From: Pirellulaceae bacterium | GTDB lineage: Bacteria > Planctomycetota > Planctomycetia > Pirellulales > Pirellulaceae | NCBI GenBank assembly: GCA_023382975.1 | Contig: JAHDXO010000011.1 | Location: 1 to 41,779 of the forward strand | Reading direction: 5' to 3' | DNA length: 41,779 bases | Part shown: positions 41,592-41,779 of the stretch, piece after piece | How positions within the stretch are numbered: position 1 is the stretch's first letter | How the letters are laid out: every line of letters begins with the position of its first letter | Made by a program: the position numbers and the translations under genes | Notes under the pieces: generated by a model | What the model saw: the letters and a program-made list of their open reading frames with translations, nothing else | The model's database searches: none | Told to the model about the DNA's origin: nothing

Positions 41592-41779
41592 CTAGTCCTC
41601 CGGTTTGGCAGCGTCGCCGTCAGCGGCCGGCGGCGATGCGTCACGGGGTTCCTCATTTGCCGGTTCCTCCGCCGGCGGCGCGACACCCTGCTCCGGCACG
41701 ACCGACGGGGCGTCACTGTCGGGCGGACCGTCTTCTGGCTCGGTGGGAGTGGCCGAATCGCCATCCGCCATCTCGGGTT
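41592..41779 (-). CDS. 3' end of a gene with an acidic, Pro-rich tail (5' part outside the window)
   Basis: Only 61 codons before the TAG at 41594-41592 are visible. They encode a low-complexity tail of Asp, Glu, Pro and Ala (for example MADGDSATPTEPEDGPPD near the start and AADGDAAKPED at the end) with no Cys. The stop lies 7 bases before the ATG of the 13-haem cytochrome-b gene, so the two are very probably in one operon and translationally linked. The absence of stops over the whole stretch and the tight spacing support it as coding. Function unknown; a membrane or ferredoxin-type partner of the cytochrome is plausible only from position. Confidence 0.65.
   Translation of the reverse strand, partial: PEMADGDSATPTEPEDGPPDSDAPSVVPEQGVAPPAEEPANEEPRDASPPAADGDAAKPED

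Overview
The window looks like a chromosome segment of a planctomycete (Planctomycetota, probably Pirellulales or a close relative). The reasons are a secreted DUF1549/DUF1553 protein, a formylglycine-type sulfatase, a large secreted PQQ-type propeller carrying a methyltransferase-like front end, a zinc-ribbon/GYF_2 protein, a very large CcsA with a long extracytoplasmic domain, and high GC. No rRNA and no CRISPR array is visible.

Layout. 1-5978 is mostly minus-strand: a NatA-like ABC ATPase, a secreted protein of unknown function, tRNA-Ser(CGA) with its own promoter and terminator, a D-2-hydroxyacid dehydrogenase, and an NMT1/THI5-type ABC importer (ATPase, permease, binding lipoprotein) interrupted by a 38-bp tandem repeat. 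6032-11355 is plus-strand: an S41 processing protease overlapping tsaD, a sulfatase and two small proteins of unknown function. 11390-12484 holds a DUF2203 gene and csrA. 12675-17665 is an accessory island. It starts at tRNA-Glu(UUC) and contains a decayed tyrosine recombinase, a PLD-type protein, a DUF3800 protein and a chimeric pseudogene. The pseudogene joins the front of a PLD-SNF2 helicase to the tail of a type ISP restriction enzyme. The island ends near a 22-bp imperfect copy of the tRNA 3' end. 17734-29016 returns to core genes: obgE, rpmA, an unknown secreted protein, the DUF1549/DUF1553 protein, the PQQ propeller, purM, an HNH protein, the GYF_2 protein and a DedA-type membrane protein.

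29103-41779 is devoted to c-type cytochromes: System II cytochrome c maturation (ResB plus CcsA, coupled), a 14-CXXCH secreted cytochrome followed by an 808-residue outer-membrane barrel, then, convergent to these, a Tat-exported L-fucose-isomerase-like protein, a 13-CXXCH cytochrome fused to a b-type membrane anchor, and the acidic tail of a gene running off the window. Together these can be read as a complete path from the quinone pool through the periplasm to the cell surface, with its own haem-attachment machinery next door. That is inference. It would be a MtrAB/porin-cytochrome type conduit in a planctomycete.

The two places most worth a second look are this electron-transfer locus and the decayed defence island at tRNA-Glu.
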